From Prosthecobacter debontii (GTDB lineage: Bacteria; Verrucomicrobiota; Verrucomicrobiia; Verrucomicrobiales; Verrucomicrobiaceae): a stretch of 64,000 nucleotides of DNA. How positions within the stretch are numbered: position 1 is the stretch's first letter; each line of letters begins with the position of its first letter. Below, piece after piece: positions 15,480 to 29,016 of this stretch. Under the pieces are notes generated by a model. It saw nothing but the letters and a program-made list of their open reading frames with translations, was not told where the DNA came from and made no database searches. A program made the translations under genes and the position numbers. The stretch covers positions 1-64,000 of the forward strand of contig CAMAQH010000011.1 of assembly GCA_945860295.1 (NCBI GenBank), written 5' to 3'.

Positions 15480-18400
15480 ATGCTGAACTCCATCGTCTCT
15501 TGGGCGCTGAACATGCGCGTGCTCGTTGTCGCGGCGGCGCTGGCGCTGCTCTTTGTCGGCATCAATGCAACGAAGAACGCACCGCTGGATGTCTTCCCCG
15601 AGTTCGCGCCGCCGCTGGTCGAGGTGCAGACGGAAGCTCCCGGCCTTTCCACTGAGGAGGTCGATGCGCTCGTCACCGTGCCTTTGGAAAACTCGCTCAA
15701 TGGCCTGCCGTTCCTCAAAACCATCCGCTCGAAGTCCGTGCTCGGCCTCTCGTCTGTGGTGATGATCTTCAACACCGGCACGGACATCCTTAAAGCACGC
15801 CAACTCGTGCAGGAGCGGCTGAACCTCGCGCAAAACCGCCTGCCCGCCGTGGTGAAGCCGCCGGTGCTCATGGCTCCGTATTCGTCTTTGAGCCGCGTTT
15901 TGAAAGTCGGGCTCACTTCCAAGACGCTTGATCAAATGGCGCTCAGCGAACTCGCGCTATGGACCATGCGCCCGCGTCTCATGTCTGTGTCCGGCGTGGC
16001 AAACGTCGCCATCTGGGGCCAGCGTGATAAGCAGTTTCAAGTTCTCGTCGATCCGCAGAAGCTGCGCGCTGCCGGTGTGACGCTGGATGCGATCACAAAG
16101 GCGGCAGGCGATGCGGCGGTGATCAGCGCGGGTGGTTTTATCGACACACCGAACCTCCGTCTCAGTGTCACACAACTCGCGCTCATTAACACGCCGGAGG
16201 ATCTCGCGCGCACCGTCGTCGAGTTTCGCAATGGCGCGCCTGTTCGCCTCGGCGATGTCGCGGAAGTGAAGGTTGGTCATCCACCGCTCATCGGTGATGC
16301 GGTCATCAACGATGGCGACGGCATTCTGCTCATCGTCGAAAAGCAGCCATGGGGAAACACGCTCGATGTCACCACGGGTGTTGAGAAAGTGCTGGAAGAG
16401 ATGAAGCCCGCGCTGCCCGGCGTCATCATCGACAGCACCATCTTCCGCCCCGCCACCTTCATCCAACTCTCGATCGATCATCTCACTGAGGCGTTGTGGC
16501 TCGGCTGCCTGCTCGTTGTCGTCGTGCTCGCTCTCTTCCTCGGCGACTGGCGCACCACCATCATCAGCATCACCGCCATTCCGCTGTCACTCGCCATCGC
16601 TTTACTGCTGCTGCGCTGGCGAGGTGAGACAATCAACACCATGATCCTTGCGGGCCTTATTATCGCCCTCGGCGAAGTCGTGGATGATGCCATCATCGAT
16701 GTGGAAAATATCCTGCGCCGCATGAGGCAAAACGCCTTGCTCGCCAATCCGCTGCCGAAGTTCAAAGTCGTGCTCGATGCCTCGCTCGAAGTCCGCAGTG
16801 CCGTTGTCTATGCCAGCGTCATCATCGTGCTCGTGTTCGTTCCCGTGTTCTTCCTGCCGGGCCTTGCGGGCACCTTCTTCAAGCCGCTCGCGCTCTCCTA
16901 CATCCTCGCCATCACCGCCTCACTCGTCGTGGCGCTCACGCTCACGCCTGCGCTGAGTTTGATGCTGCTCAAAGTGAAGTCGGGTGCTCATCGCGACGCG
17001 CTGCTCTCACGCGGTATGAAGGCTATCTATCGCAGCATCTTGCCCGTCTTTGCTCGCAGCCCATGGATGGCGCTTTTCATCCTCGCGCTCGCCTTCACCG
17101 GCACGGGCTGGGTTTGGCACACGCAGCTCAAAGAAGAGTTCCTTCCAAGCTTCAAGGAGCGCGACTTCCTCATGCACTGGCTGGAGAAACCGAACACCAG
17201 CGTCGAGGCCAGCAAGCGCATCACCATCGCCGCCGCCACCGATCTCATGAAAGTGCCCGGCGTGCGCAATCAAGGCGCGCACATCGGCCGTGCCGAGGTG
17301 GCGGATGAAGTCGTTGGCCCTGACTTCACTGAGCTTTGGATCAGCCTCGATCCAGATGCACTTTACGACGAGACGATTCACAAAGTGCAGGCCGTTGTCG
17401 ATGGCTACCCCGGCCTCACCCGTGACCTGCTCACCTTCCTGCGCGAGCGTATTAAAGAGGTACTCACCGGGGCCAGCGCCAGCATCGTCGTGCGCATCTT
17501 CGGCCCTGATCTTGATCAACTCCGCACCCACGCCATCGAAGTCGGAGCCGCTCTCAAGGATGTGCCAGGTGTCAGCGCATTGAAGGTCGAATCCGTGGTG
17601 CAGGTGCCGCAGATCACCGTCAAACTGCGGCCCGAAAACGCCGCGCTGTACGGCCTCACCGCCGGACAAGTTCGCCAAGCAGTGACCACGCTGATCAGCG
17701 GGCGCAAAGTCGGCGAAGTGTATCAAGATCAGCGCGTCCACGATGTTACCTTCTGGAGTGTGCCGAGTGTGCGAGCCGATTTCACCACGCTGCGCGAGCT
17801 CCTCATCGCCACGCCCAGCGGCGGCCATGTGCGGCTCGCCGATGTCGCTGATCTAGCCATCGTGCCCACGCCAAACGCCATCAAACGCGAAGGCGCTTCC
17901 CGCCGCATTGACGTGACCTGCAACGTCGCTGGACGTGCCCTTGGCGATGTCGCCCGCGAGATCGAAGAACGCATCGGCAAGCTCACCTTCGCACGCGGCT
18001 ACCATCCCGAAATCCTCGGCGAATGGGCAGAACGTCAAGCTGCACAAAGCCGGCTCGGTTGGCTCGCGCTTGCTTCACTCGCTGGCATCCTTGTCTTGCT
18101 ATTCGCCGACTTCCAATCCTCGCGCCTAGTGCTGCTCATTGCACTCACGTTACCCTTCGCACTCATCGGCGGTATGATGGCCGCATGGTTCGGCGGTGGC
18201 GTGCTCTCGCTCGGTTCCCTCGTCGGTTTTGTCACCGTGCTCGGCATCGCCGCACGCAACGGCATCCTTCTCGTCAGTCACTACCGCCATCTTGAAAGCG
18301 AAGAAGGCCACGCCTTCAGCCTCTCAACCGTTTTGCAAGGCAGCGAAGAACGCCTCATCCCGATCCTGATGACTGCTGCCACTGCTGCGCTCGCGCTGCT

Positions 18401-18551
18401 GCCGCTCGTCCTTAAAGGCGATGTCCCTGGCAACGAAATCGAACGCCCAATGGCTCTCGTCATCCTCGGCGGTTTAGTGACGAGCACACTGCTCAATCTT
18501 TTTTTGCTCCCCGCGCTTTATGCGCGGTTTGGGAGTCAGCGTAGCCGATGA
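15480..18551 (+). CDS. RND efflux permease, heavy-metal (CzcA/CusA) type
   Basis: 1023-aa inner-membrane proton-driven pump with the duplicated RND layout: helix 1 ([15 protein letters not shown]), porter loops, helices 2-6, then the same again. [20 protein letters not shown] and [20 protein letters not shown] are typical HME-RND N-terminal signatures. The fourth-helix motif [13 protein letters not shown] carries the acidic pair needed for proton relay. C-terminal [19 protein letters not shown] is also typical. Substrate specificity (divalent or monovalent metal) cannot be fixed from this motif alone. Last gene of the efflux operon. Confidence 0.92.
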   Translation: MLNSIVSWALNMRVLVVAAALALLFVGINATKNAPLDVFPEFAPPLVEVQTEAPGLSTEEVDALVTVPLENSLNGLPFLKTIRSKSVLGLSSVVMIFNTGTDILKARQLVQERLNLAQNRLPAVVKPPVLMAPYSSLSRVLKVGLTSKTLDQMALSELALWTMRPRLMSVSGVANVAIWGQRDKQFQVLVDPQKLRAAGVTLDAITKAAGDAAVISAGGFIDTPNLRLSVTQLALINTPEDLARTVVEFRNGAPVRLGDVAEVKVGHPPLIGDAVINDGDGILLIVEKQPWGNTLDVTTGVEKVLEEMKPALPGVIIDSTIFRPATFIQLSIDHLTEALWLGCLLVVVVLALFLGDWRTTIISITAIPLSLAIALLLLRWRGETINTMILAGLIIALGEVVDDAIIDVENILRRMRQNALLANPLPKFKVVLDASLEVRSAVVYASVIIVLVFVPVFFLPGLAGTFFKPLALSYILAITASLVVALTLTPALSLMLLKVKSGAHRDALLSRGMKAIYRSILPVFARSPWMALFILALAFTGTGWVWHTQLKEEFLPSFKERDFLMHWLEKPNTSVEASKRITIAAATDLMKVPGVRNQGAHIGRAEVADEVVGPDFTELWISLDPDALYDETIHKVQAVVDGYPGLTRDLLTFLRERIKEVLTGASASIVVRIFGPDLDQLRTHAIEVGAALKDVPGVSALKVESVVQVPQITVKLRPENAALYGLTAGQVRQAVTTLISGRKVGEVYQDQRVHDVTFWSVPSVRADFTTLRELLIATPSGGHVRLADVADLAIVPTPNAIKREGASRRIDVTCNVAGRALGDVAREIEERIGKLTFARGYHPEILGEWAERQAAQSRLGWLALASLAGILVLLFADFQSSRLVLLIALTLPFALIGGMMAAWFGGGVLSLGSLVGFVTVLGIAARNGILLVSHYRHLESEEGHAFSLSTVLQGSEERLIPILMTAATAALALLPLVLKGDVPGNEIERPMALVILGGLVTSTLLNLFLLPALYARFGSQRSR

Positions 18552-18611
18552 TCTGCATCCAAGAGCGGCGGTTGCTGGTAGATAGCCGATAGTGCATTAT
18601 GCTGCCCAACC

Positions 18612-19913
18612 ATGTTCCCAACACGCGCCGCCTACTTTTCAGATGCCACCCACTTGCTGCGGTGGACTGCGCTGGCCGTGCCAGTTGCGGCGCTCGCAGG
18701 TTCGGCGACGGCGCTCTTTCTTTGGGCGCTGGATGAGGTGACGAAACTTCAGTGGGCACATCCTCAGTTGCTTTGGTTTTTGCCCGTCGGTGGCGTGGTG
18801 GTGGGACTCTTGTATCACTACTTGGGTAAAGGCTCCGACAAGGGCAACAACCTGCTGATTGATGAGATTCATGAACCTGGCGGTGGCGTGCCGACGCGCA
18901 TGGCTCCGCTAGTTTTAATCGGTACACTAATGACGCATCTTTGCGGCGGGTCCGCTGGACGCGAAGGCACGGCGGTGCAGATGGGTGGTAGCCTGGCTGA
19001 CATGCTCGTGCGCTTGTTTCGACTCGGGCACGAGAGTCGGCGGCTGATGCTGATGTGCGGGATTGCGGCGGGTTTTGGCGCGGTCTTTGGCACGCCACTG
19101 ACAGGGGCAATCTTTGCCATGGAGGTTCTGGTGATTGGACGTGTGCAATACGACGCACTGATCCCGGTTCTCATCGCCAGTGTGGTCGGAGATGCGACAT
19201 GCTCCGCGTGGGGGATTCATCACACTGTGTATCATTTGGATGTGGTGGCGAACGCTGGGTCACACGCTCCGCTGGAAGCCCTTCTGCTCGGCAAGGTGGC
19301 GCTGGCAGGCATCGCTTTTGGGTTGGGCGGGCGGTTCTTTTCCGAGATGACACATCGCATGCAGCGCGGCTTCGCAAAGTTGATTTCCTATGAGCCGCTG
19401 CGTCCGGCGCTGGGCGCGGTGATCGTGATTGCGCTGGTTTATCTCATGGGCACGCGGGACTACCTCGGACTCGGTGTCACGCCACCACCGGACGGGCAGG
19501 TGTCGATTGTGACCTCTTTTGAATCAGGTGGAGCATCGCCACTAAGTTGGCTTTGGAAAACGATCTTCACGGCTGTCACTCTATCCAGCGGATTCAAAGG
19601 TGGCGAGCTCACGCCGCTGTTCTTTATCGGTTCAACGATGGGGAATGCGCTGGGTGCGCTGATGCATGAACCGGTGGCGCTGTTTGCCGCGCTGGGCTTC
19701 ATCGCGGTTTTTGCGGGTGCCGCGAATACACCGTTGGCCTGCACCGTGATGGGCATCGAATTATTCGGTGCACACTACGCGGTCTATTTCGCCGTGGCCT
19801 GTTTTGTCTCCTACTTTTTCAGCGGTCATGCGGGCATTTATCGGGCGCAGAGATTGGGGGTGCCCAAAAATAATAGGCCCGTTCAACTCGCCACTCCTCG
19901 TCGCAAGGAGTGA
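18612..19913 (+). CDS. CLC-family anion/proton antiporter, fluoride-exporter (CLC-F) type candidate
   Basis: 433 aa, around ten membrane helices. Residues 116-120 are GREGT, the CLC gating-glutamate motif (E118). Where chloride CLCs have GSGIP with the chloride-ligand serine, this protein has KGNNLLIDEIHEP (77-89). GFGAVFGTPLTGAIFAMEV and FKGGELTPLFFIG complete the pore. Loss of GSGIP and the GNNLI-type replacement are, to my knowledge, features of the bacterial CLC-F branch that exports fluoride, which fits the common annotation as voltage-gated chloride channel family protein in this phylum. Direct substrate evidence is lacking. I looked for a fluoride riboswitch in the 60-bp leader and did not find a convincing one. 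Confidence 0.82.
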   Translation: MFPTRAAYFSDATHLLRWTALAVPVAALAGSATALFLWALDEVTKLQWAHPQLLWFLPVGGVVVGLLYHYLGKGSDKGNNLLIDEIHEPGGGVPTRMAPLVLIGTLMTHLCGGSAGREGTAVQMGGSLADMLVRLFRLGHESRRLMLMCGIAAGFGAVFGTPLTGAIFAMEVLVIGRVQYDALIPVLIASVVGDATCSAWGIHHTVYHLDVVANAGSHAPLEALLLGKVALAGIAFGLGGRFFSEMTHRMQRGFAKLISYEPLRPALGAVIVIALVYLMGTRDYLGLGVTPPPDGQVSIVTSFESGGASPLSWLWKTIFTAVTLSSGFKGGELTPLFFIGSTMGNALGALMHEPVALFAALGFIAVFAGAANTPLACTVMGIELFGAHYAVYFAVACFVSYFFSGHAGIYRAQRLGVPKNNRPVQLATPRRKE

Positions 19914-19926
19914 TGGATGAAATGCT

Positions 19927-20520
19927 TTATCCGCGCCTCCGCTCCAACAAGTTCATCATCAGATAGCCGAGCATGATGGCAGTTTCTTCGCCGTTGGAAC
20001 TGTCGCCGATTTTTTCGAGTTGAAAGCGGCCTTCAAAGAACGCGGCTTGTTTTGTTAGGCGCATCACTGGCGTGCCGTCGATGCGAGAGGCGAGATACTT
20101 CGGGTGAAAGAGGTAGCTGCTGAGGAAGCCTATGATGGGGATTTCGCTGATGAAGCCGTCGAGCAGCTTGGCCATAGGATTTTCTTCGCGGATGGAAAAG
20201 ACAGGCGTGGTGGAGCCGGGACCGAAGACATCGTAGTGAGCACTCCAGAGACTACGCATTCCACGGCGGCCAATCGCGCCAAGCTCGTGGCCTGATGGAT
20301 CATGGAAAGTGTATTTGGCGGACCAGTCGATGATGCGGTCAGCTTCAATGGTGCAGAGGAGTTGCTGGCGGGTGTCGTCAGTGTGGACCTCGACTTTCTC
20401 GCGCAGGCGGAAGAGCTTTTGCTTTACATAGCAGACGGTTTTTCCATCCGCGTCCTCGACGTAGATCTGAGGGGAAAGGGCGAGGAGCTTGAAGCGAAAG
20501 GAGAGTGGATAGTTCATCAT
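19927..20520 (-). CDS. LURP-one-related / tubby-like scramblase-fold protein
   Basis: About 197 aa from ATG 20520, which starts MMNYPLSFRFKLLALSPQIY; an upstream ATG at 20574 adds 18 unrelated residues. Alternating strands with FKLLALSPQIYVEDADGK, CYVKQKLFRLREKVEV, CTIEADRIIDWSAKYTFHD and a central hydrophobic segment (SEIPIIGFLSSYLF) match the LURP-one (DUF567) fold, a beta-barrel around a central helix. Bacterial members have no settled function; membrane-lipid association has been proposed for the superfamily. It converges on the CLC gene with 13 bp between stops. Confidence 0.75.
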   Translation of the reverse strand: MMNYPLSFRFKLLALSPQIYVEDADGKTVCYVKQKLFRLREKVEVHTDDTRQQLLCTIEADRIIDWSAKYTFHDPSGHELGAIGRRGMRSLWSAHYDVFGPGSTTPVFSIREENPMAKLLDGFISEIPIIGFLSSYLFHPKYLASRIDGTPVMRLTKQAAFFEGRFQLEKIGDSSNGEETAIMLGYLMMNLLERRRG

Positions 20521-20607
20521 GACGAGGCGGATGATGAATGATTTCCGCGCCAAGACACACAAAAATTTCGCCATCTGACGTTAAGCGGGTGTCCACTGAC
20601 TGTCCTC

Positions 20608-21183
20608 ATGTCCGCCGCCTTCAATTGGAAACAATACTTTGACCAGATCGCCCCGAATCTGGTGCTGTATGCACGCCAGCTCACACCAAGTGCGGCGGAT
20701 GCTGAGGACGTGGTGCAGATGGCCTTTGTGCGCTGGTGGCGGCGTTTCCCAGATGGCGATACGGAAAATGTCCCACTGCTGTATGCGGCGGTGCGTACCA
20801 TCGCCCTGGATCAGCGGCGCAGTGACACGCGAAGGGCGAAGCGCGAGCTGGCCTCAGAGATCACGCTGATGCATGAAGATGCGCCGATCTTTGATCCATC
20901 TCCCGAGACGAAAGAGGCGGCTTCTATTGTGACCGAAGCGCTTTCTAAAATACCTGAAGAGCAGCGCGAAGTGGTGACGCTGAAGCTCTGGGGTGGACTG
21001 ACTTTTCAAGAGATCGCCACGGCGCTGGGCATCTCCATCAACACGGTGTCCGGACGCTACCGCTATGCTTTGAACGCGCTGCAAAAACAACTCGCACCGC
21101 TGAAGGATGATCTCGCTATGGAGACGAGTCGCCCGCCGGCAAATCTGCTGAAATTTAACTCTGCCAAGGAGGCACTGCCATGA
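20608..21183 (+). CDS. ECF RNA polymerase sigma factor
   Basis: 191 aa. Region 2 at about 25-85 (SAADAEDVVQMAFVRWWRRF, then AVRTIALDQRRSDTRR) and region 4 at about 112-165 (IPEEQREVVTLKLWGGLTFQ, EIATALGISINTVSGRYRYA) are clear. The usual compact ECF layout has no extension. Its stop overlaps the start of the downstream membrane protein as ATGA, with a strong ribosome-binding site inside its own 3' end. This is the arrangement of a sigma/anti-sigma pair. Confidence 0.9.
   Translation: MSAAFNWKQYFDQIAPNLVLYARQLTPSAADAEDVVQMAFVRWWRRFPDGDTENVPLLYAAVRTIALDQRRSDTRRAKRELASEITLMHEDAPIFDPSPETKEAASIVTEALSKIPEEQREVVTLKLWGGLTFQEIATALGISINTVSGRYRYALNALQKQLAPLKDDLAMETSRPPANLLKFNSAKEALP
21166..21172 (+). 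promoter_or_regulatory. Strong Shine-Dalgarno that fixes the overlapping start
   Basis: AAGGAGG lies 7 bp before ATG 21180. It supports that start even though it overlaps the sigma-factor stop, and it is stronger than the leaders of most genes here. Confidence 0.75.
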
Positions 21184-21638
21184 ACGACCACGATATTGAA
21201 TCCCTGCTGACATCCCTTTCACCCGCACGACCCAGCGCTGCGCTAGTTCAGAGTGTGGACCGCGAACTCGAGCTGGACCTGAGCTGGGCACGCGCGCCAA
21301 AACGCACGACGCCGCGCTGGTTCATGCCAGTGATGTGGAGCTCGTTAGGTGCGGCTGCGGCAGTTTTGGTTATGAGCAGCATGTCGGTTAATGAGATCAA
21401 CTCCAGCCCTGTGGCGCTGGCTCAGGCGACTTCTGTGATGCCGGTGAGCACGATCCGTGAGGTGATGGATGCTCAGGACGAGGGCATCCAATACAACGAC
21501 ATTTCTCGCCTGCCTGAGCAGCATGTGAAGCTCGTCTCGTTTGAGCGCCACACTTGGATCGACCCGCGTGACGGCGCGCACATCACAGTGGAGATGCCGC
21601 GTGAAGACAGCGTGATCTTGCCCGTAGCTTTTCAATGA
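21180..21638 (+). CDS. Putative membrane-anchored anti-sigma factor
   Basis: 152 aa, family not recognised. A cytoplasmic N-terminus of about 50 residues (DIESLLTSLSPARPSAALVQ, then VDRELELDLSWARAPK) precedes one membrane helix (WSSLGAAAAVLVMSSMSV, about 60-77) and a periplasmic C-terminus of about 75 residues. Position directly after and overlapping an ECF sigma gene, single-span topology and small size all point to an anti-sigma factor. No zinc-binding HxxxCxxC motif is visible, so it would be a non-ZAS type. Function is inferred from context. Confidence 0.65.
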   Translation: MNDHDIESLLTSLSPARPSAALVQSVDRELELDLSWARAPKRTTPRWFMPVMWSSLGAAAAVLVMSSMSVNEINSSPVALAQATSVMPVSTIREVMDAQDEGIQYNDISRLPEQHVKLVSFERHTWIDPRDGAHITVEMPREDSVILPVAFQ

Positions 21639-21666
21639 TTTTTTTAAAACCCCAAACAATACCCAA

Positions 21667-22764
21667 ATGAAAATCCAACTCATAGCCCTGACCCTGATGG
21701 CCGGTCTGTTGGCACTGATGAATGTGCCTGCATTCGCCCAAGAAAAAACCACAGCACCCGATGCGCCTAAAGAGGTGAAGCGCCCGGAATCACCGCCGAC
21801 TCCCGAGCGTCCGCGCCCACCACGTCCGGCAGATGAAAAGCCGACGGCCTATCTGGGTTTGCTCACCGGCCCCGTGAGTCGAGAGCTGCGCGCGCAGTTT
21901 GGATTGGCGGAAGGCTTTGGCCTGCAAGTGGCCGAAGTAATGCCGGAGTCACCCGCGAAACAAGCGGGCCTCAAGGAGCATGATGTGCTGGTGACTTTTG
22001 AAGATCAAAAGCTCGTGAATATGGAGCAACTTCAGACGCTGGTGCGTGCTAAGAAGAAGGATGATCAGGTGACGCTCTCCATCATTACGGGCGGTCAGCC
22101 AAAGCAAGTGACGATCAAGATCGGTGAGCGCATGATGGCCGTGAATCATGAGCGATCACGCGGCTTCATGCCGGGTTTCCCAGGCATGCACAGCGGTGGT
22201 GAGTGGGGCAGCATGGAGCCGTGGAGGGACGCTGGCGAGGAGTTCCAGCGCCGCACACATGAGTACCAGGAGCGCGTGCAGGAATGGAATCGCGATGGTC
22301 ACCGTGGGCCTATGCCCCAGCCACCGATGTTTGAAGGTCCAGGCCGCTGTGATGGCGAGCATCGTGAGGTCGATCGGGGTCCGCGCGATGGCGAAAACCG
22401 CCGCTCGGGTCCGTCTGATGCACCCAAGGGTGAAGCGCGCAGTTCCGCGCATAGCGAATCCCATCAAAGCGCGAACATCACGCGAAGTGATGACTCCGGC
22501 ATTTACAGCCTGCGTCGTGAAGATGGTCGCCAAGTCTTCACCGTGAAACCCAAAGACGGTGAAGGAAAAACCTGGCCGGTGAATACCGACGAAGAGCGCG
22601 CCGCGGTGCCGGAACCGTTCCGCAACAAACTGCGCGAAATGGATGAGATTCGTAGTAACATGCGCCGTGATGAAGGTCCGCCTCGCGATGGCCAGCGCCG
22701 CTCTGAAGTGCCACGTGAAGGCAAGGACGCAGTGCCGCCGACCAAGCGCCCCGGTGGCGCTTAG
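21667..22764 (+). CDS. Periplasmic PDZ-domain protein with charged low-complexity tail
   Basis: 365 aa with a clear signal peptide ending AFAQ. A Pro/Glu-rich linker leads into one PDZ domain at about 58-155 (AYLGLLTGPVSRELRAQFGL, then VMPESPAKQAGLKEHDVLVT). The rest is Arg/Glu/Pro/Gly-rich (HEYQERVQEWNRDGHRGPMP and similar), probably disordered. No serine-protease triad is present, so it is not DegS or DegP. It follows the sigma/anti-sigma pair by 28 bp and may act as a periplasmic sensor or scaffold for it. Confidence 0.8.
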   Translation: MKIQLIALTLMAGLLALMNVPAFAQEKTTAPDAPKEVKRPESPPTPERPRPPRPADEKPTAYLGLLTGPVSRELRAQFGLAEGFGLQVAEVMPESPAKQAGLKEHDVLVTFEDQKLVNMEQLQTLVRAKKKDDQVTLSIITGGQPKQVTIKIGERMMAVNHERSRGFMPGFPGMHSGGEWGSMEPWRDAGEEFQRRTHEYQERVQEWNRDGHRGPMPQPPMFEGPGRCDGEHREVDRGPRDGENRRSGPSDAPKGEARSSAHSESHQSANITRSDDSGIYSLRREDGRQVFTVKPKDGEGKTWPVNTDEERAAVPEPFRNKLREMDEIRSNMRRDEGPPRDGQRRSEVPREGKDAVPPTKRPGGA

Positions 22765-22786
22765 TGGCAGTTTTAATCCTGCAGTG

Positions 22787-22819
22787 AGAGGCATGAGGCG
22801 CTGAGTCTTATGCCTCTTT
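22787..22819 (+). terminator. Possible intrinsic terminator after the PDZ gene
   Basis: AGAGGCAT (22787-22794) pairs with ATGCCTCT (22810-22817) around a 15-nt loop and is followed by a short TT then GCTTG. The stem is good but the T run is short. Confidence 0.45.
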
Positions 22820-22857
22820 GCTTGTCAGGCTCTGAAGCCTCATGCATGAAGGTCGAG

Positions 22858-23244
22858 ATGAGTTTTAATGATCCAGGTTTTCTATTCTCTAATCGCCCAA
22901 CAGAACGTGAGCGTGATGCTGAAAAGGCCGCTAGGGAGTGGCAGCGCGAGTCGGTGCGAAGCTGCTATAAGTGGGCGACGCGGCTCGTGGTGTTGACGAT
23001 GCTTTTTGTGGCACTGCCCACAGGGCTTGAAAGGTGGCACTGGCAGGTCGTGATCGGCGCGGCCTGCATGATCAGCCTTCTGGGTGCCGTCATGCTGTGG
23101 AAACGTGCGCTGTCGAATGGATTGATCTGCCTCGTCTTCGCCTGGGGTATCCTGCCCGGCTGGATCTATGCTGCACCGACCGTGACCAAAGTGGTGCGTG
23201 AGAAGTATCAGGTGATCGCCAAAGAATGGGAGCGCGTGCTGTAG
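22858..23244 (+). CDS. Small multi-span membrane protein, unknown function
   Basis: About 128 aa from ATG 22858 (MSFNDPGFLFSNRPTERERD). That start is preferred over 22810, which lies inside the preceding terminator-like stem; AAGGTCGAG just upstream can serve as ribosome-binding site. A charged N-terminus precedes three hydrophobic segments: LVVLTMLFVALPTGL, WQVVIGAACMISLLGAVMLW and GLICLVFAWGILPGWIYAA. No family recognised. Its stop is followed by two stacked hairpins. Confidence 0.6.
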   Translation: MSFNDPGFLFSNRPTERERDAEKAAREWQRESVRSCYKWATRLVVLTMLFVALPTGLERWHWQVVIGAACMISLLGAVMLWKRALSNGLICLVFAWGILPGWIYAAPTVTKVVREKYQVIAKEWERVL

Positions 23245-23287
23245 CCTCCCATTCCACAGGAGGTAGGGCAGATGGTTCGCCATCTGC
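23241..23287. repeat. Tandem hairpins after the small membrane gene
   Basis: CCTCC/GGAGG at about 23245-23263 is followed by a perfect 8-bp stem GCAGATGG (23268-23275) / CCATCTGC (23280-23287) closed by a TTCG tetraloop. A TTCG loop is exceptionally stable in RNA. No T run follows. It could be an mRNA-stabilising 3' end or a dispersed repeat. Confidence 0.6.
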
Positions 23288-23487
23288 GGGTACGCAGCGT
23301 TCAGCAGGCCGATATTGTCACGCGAACAGGCCGTTTCCACCAGCACCTTCATCACATTCACCATGTGATTGGCCAGACGCTGATTAAAGATGAAGCGCTG
23401 GTTCTTGGGGAAGCCCTCCACAGGGTGCAGCACCCATCCAGTGAGGTCATACCACTTCTCCAGCGGTATGGTTGGGTCATTCGGCAG
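23250..23487 (-). pseudogene. Remnant of a four-helix-bundle (bAvd-like) protein gene
   Basis: Reading leftward from 23487, one frame gives LPNDPTIPLEKWYDLTGWVL, then HPVEGFPKNQRFIFNQRLAN and HMVNVMKVLVETACSRDN. The pattern W.L...V..FPK.QRF...QR......V...L.E is that of four-helix-bundle proteins of the bAvd family, accessory proteins of diversity-generating retroelements that also occur alone. There is no start codon in a sensible place, homology fades after about residue 60 and the frame then runs into the TTCG hairpin and a neighbouring gene. The original N-terminal part may be split over another frame (23490-23686). No reverse transcriptase is near. Confidence 0.5.
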
Positions 23488-23695
23488 GGATGGCGTGGCG
23501 CCAAAACAGAAGGCGGAAATAGAAAAATTCCTGACGAAGAGGTATCGCCAATGAATGGATAAAGATCAAATCGAAGACTCTGGTATCCAAGTGCCCAGCT
23601 GATTCGATTGAGTGAACGCGGAAAGTCGATGAACCAATGGGTAAGAAAATGAATGACAAGAAAATTTCAGAATACTCATAACTCATTGTTAGTCT

Positions 23696-24736
23696 TCAGC
23701 ACTTCACAGCGGTCATGAAGCCACGATCTGCGACGGTATCCTGATATGGGCCGACATCGAAACCAAGTTCATTGAGGACCGCACCGTATTCAGCAAGCGA
23801 GTAGCATTTACCCTGTGTGATGTTCATCAGCAGCGCGGAGTATTCAGCCACAGGATGTGGCCCCGTTTTGTCATCGCGGATGAAGGCATCATGAATGATG
23901 AGCAATCCTCTAGCGGGTAGCGTCTCAGCCGCTTTGACCAAAAGCGCACGCATCTCAGGCACATCCCAATCGTGTAGGACATTGGAAAGTAGTACGATGT
24001 CCGTCTCAGGCCATGCGACTTTAAACATGTCACCACTCGCGACTTGCACGCGATCCGTGAGGCCATGCTTCGCGATTTCTTTCCGCACGATCACATCCAC
24101 CGGCGGCTGCTCCAGCACCGTGGCGCTGAGCTGAGGATGTGCGGCGACCATAGTGGACGAGTAAATGCCTGAGCCACCACCGACATCCAGCAGATGACGA
24201 CGCCCACCGAGCAACGGCGTCATCGCTTTAGCCAAATACTGACCAAAGATCATGCCCCGGCTATTCATGAGGTCAGTAAAACTGCGGGCAAAATCCTCGT
24301 CCAGCATCGACTCATGCCAGTCCTTAGCATCAGTCTTGGCCTGCCAGTTCGCAGGCTTACCCGTGCGCAGGACTTTCAGAAAGCCCTGAACGATCGGCGT
24401 ATCCTGAATCGGCGCATAATACGGACCCAGATACCAAGGCGAGCCTTTCACCAAGTGTTCCCGTCCCAACTGCGCCAGATGATGCCCGCCCGCAGCATCC
24501 GTCGTGAGGAAACCATTCGCGCGGCACAGCGTCAGCAGCACATCCGTAGGCCGCGCCGTGAAGTCGAAGTGCTTGCAGATGTCCGCATCCGTGACCCCAT
24601 CGTTATGATCTAACCAAGAGAAAAAATCAAAATGCATCAGCGCCGCCGTGATCAGCTCAGCTCCATACTGCCGATCCCTCAGGCGGAGAATTTGAGCAGG
24701 ATCAGTGGCGGGGAGGATGGCGAGTGGATGGGTCAT
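23696..24736 (-). CDS. SAM-dependent O-methyltransferase (family 2)
   Basis: 346 aa with the two-part layout of plant- and polyketide-type O-methyltransferases. An N-terminal helical dimerisation/winged-helix domain (about 10-100) is followed by a Rossmann domain with motif I DVGGGSGIYSS near 170, GDMFKV, the catalytic-His region LSNVLHDWD near 245, and GLLIIHDAF. It methylates a hydroxyl on a small molecule, acceptor unknown. No biosynthetic partners are adjacent, so it could equally serve secondary metabolism or quinone modification. Confidence 0.82.
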   Translation of the reverse strand: MTHPLAILPATDPAQILRLRDRQYGAELITAALMHFDFFSWLDHNDGVTDADICKHFDFTARPTDVLLTLCRANGFLTTDAAGGHHLAQLGREHLVKGSPWYLGPYYAPIQDTPIVQGFLKVLRTGKPANWQAKTDAKDWHESMLDEDFARSFTDLMNSRGMIFGQYLAKAMTPLLGGRRHLLDVGGGSGIYSSTMVAAHPQLSATVLEQPPVDVIVRKEIAKHGLTDRVQVASGDMFKVAWPETDIVLLSNVLHDWDVPEMRALLVKAAETLPARGLLIIHDAFIRDDKTGPHPVAEYSALLMNITQGKCYSLAEYGAVLNELGFDVGPYQDTVADRGFMTAVKC

Positions 24737-24796
24737 GGAAGAAGGCAGGGCAAGGTTGAAGCCCCAGTGATGAAGTTAGCTTGTTGCTAGCATGCC

Positions 24797-28875
<4,079 letters not shown>

Positions 28876-28934
28876 GCCAGAGTCAGACGCATCAGGTATC
28901 GATGAACTGTCTTACTATCTCAAAGGTTCATCGG

Positions 28935-29010
28935 CAGCGTGGAGCGCGGCCAGCGGTACGAGCAGCAGGGCGGCTTTGCGGGAGCGGTCGTCGCTGAGCC
29001 AATCGACGGC
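28935..29010 (-). pseudogene. Chimeric scrap: end of a DUF4838-like gene joined to a signal-peptide sequence
   Basis: The leftward frame reads VDWLSDDRSRKA and then ALLLVPLAALHAADEP. The first part matches WLSDDRARKA at the C-terminus of the DUF4838 gene (DNA at 29924-29960, about 32 of 37 bases identical by eye). The second part is a signal-peptide core like those of several secreted proteins in this window. The join makes no sense as a protein, so it marks a past deletion or recombination. Confidence 0.5.
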
Positions 29011-29016
29011 TAAAAA

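Noticed and set aside
18552-18611. Fluoride riboswitch before the CLC gene
   Set aside because: A GCCGATGATC stretch resembles part of the motif, but the pseudoknot partners and the conserved second half are not seen.
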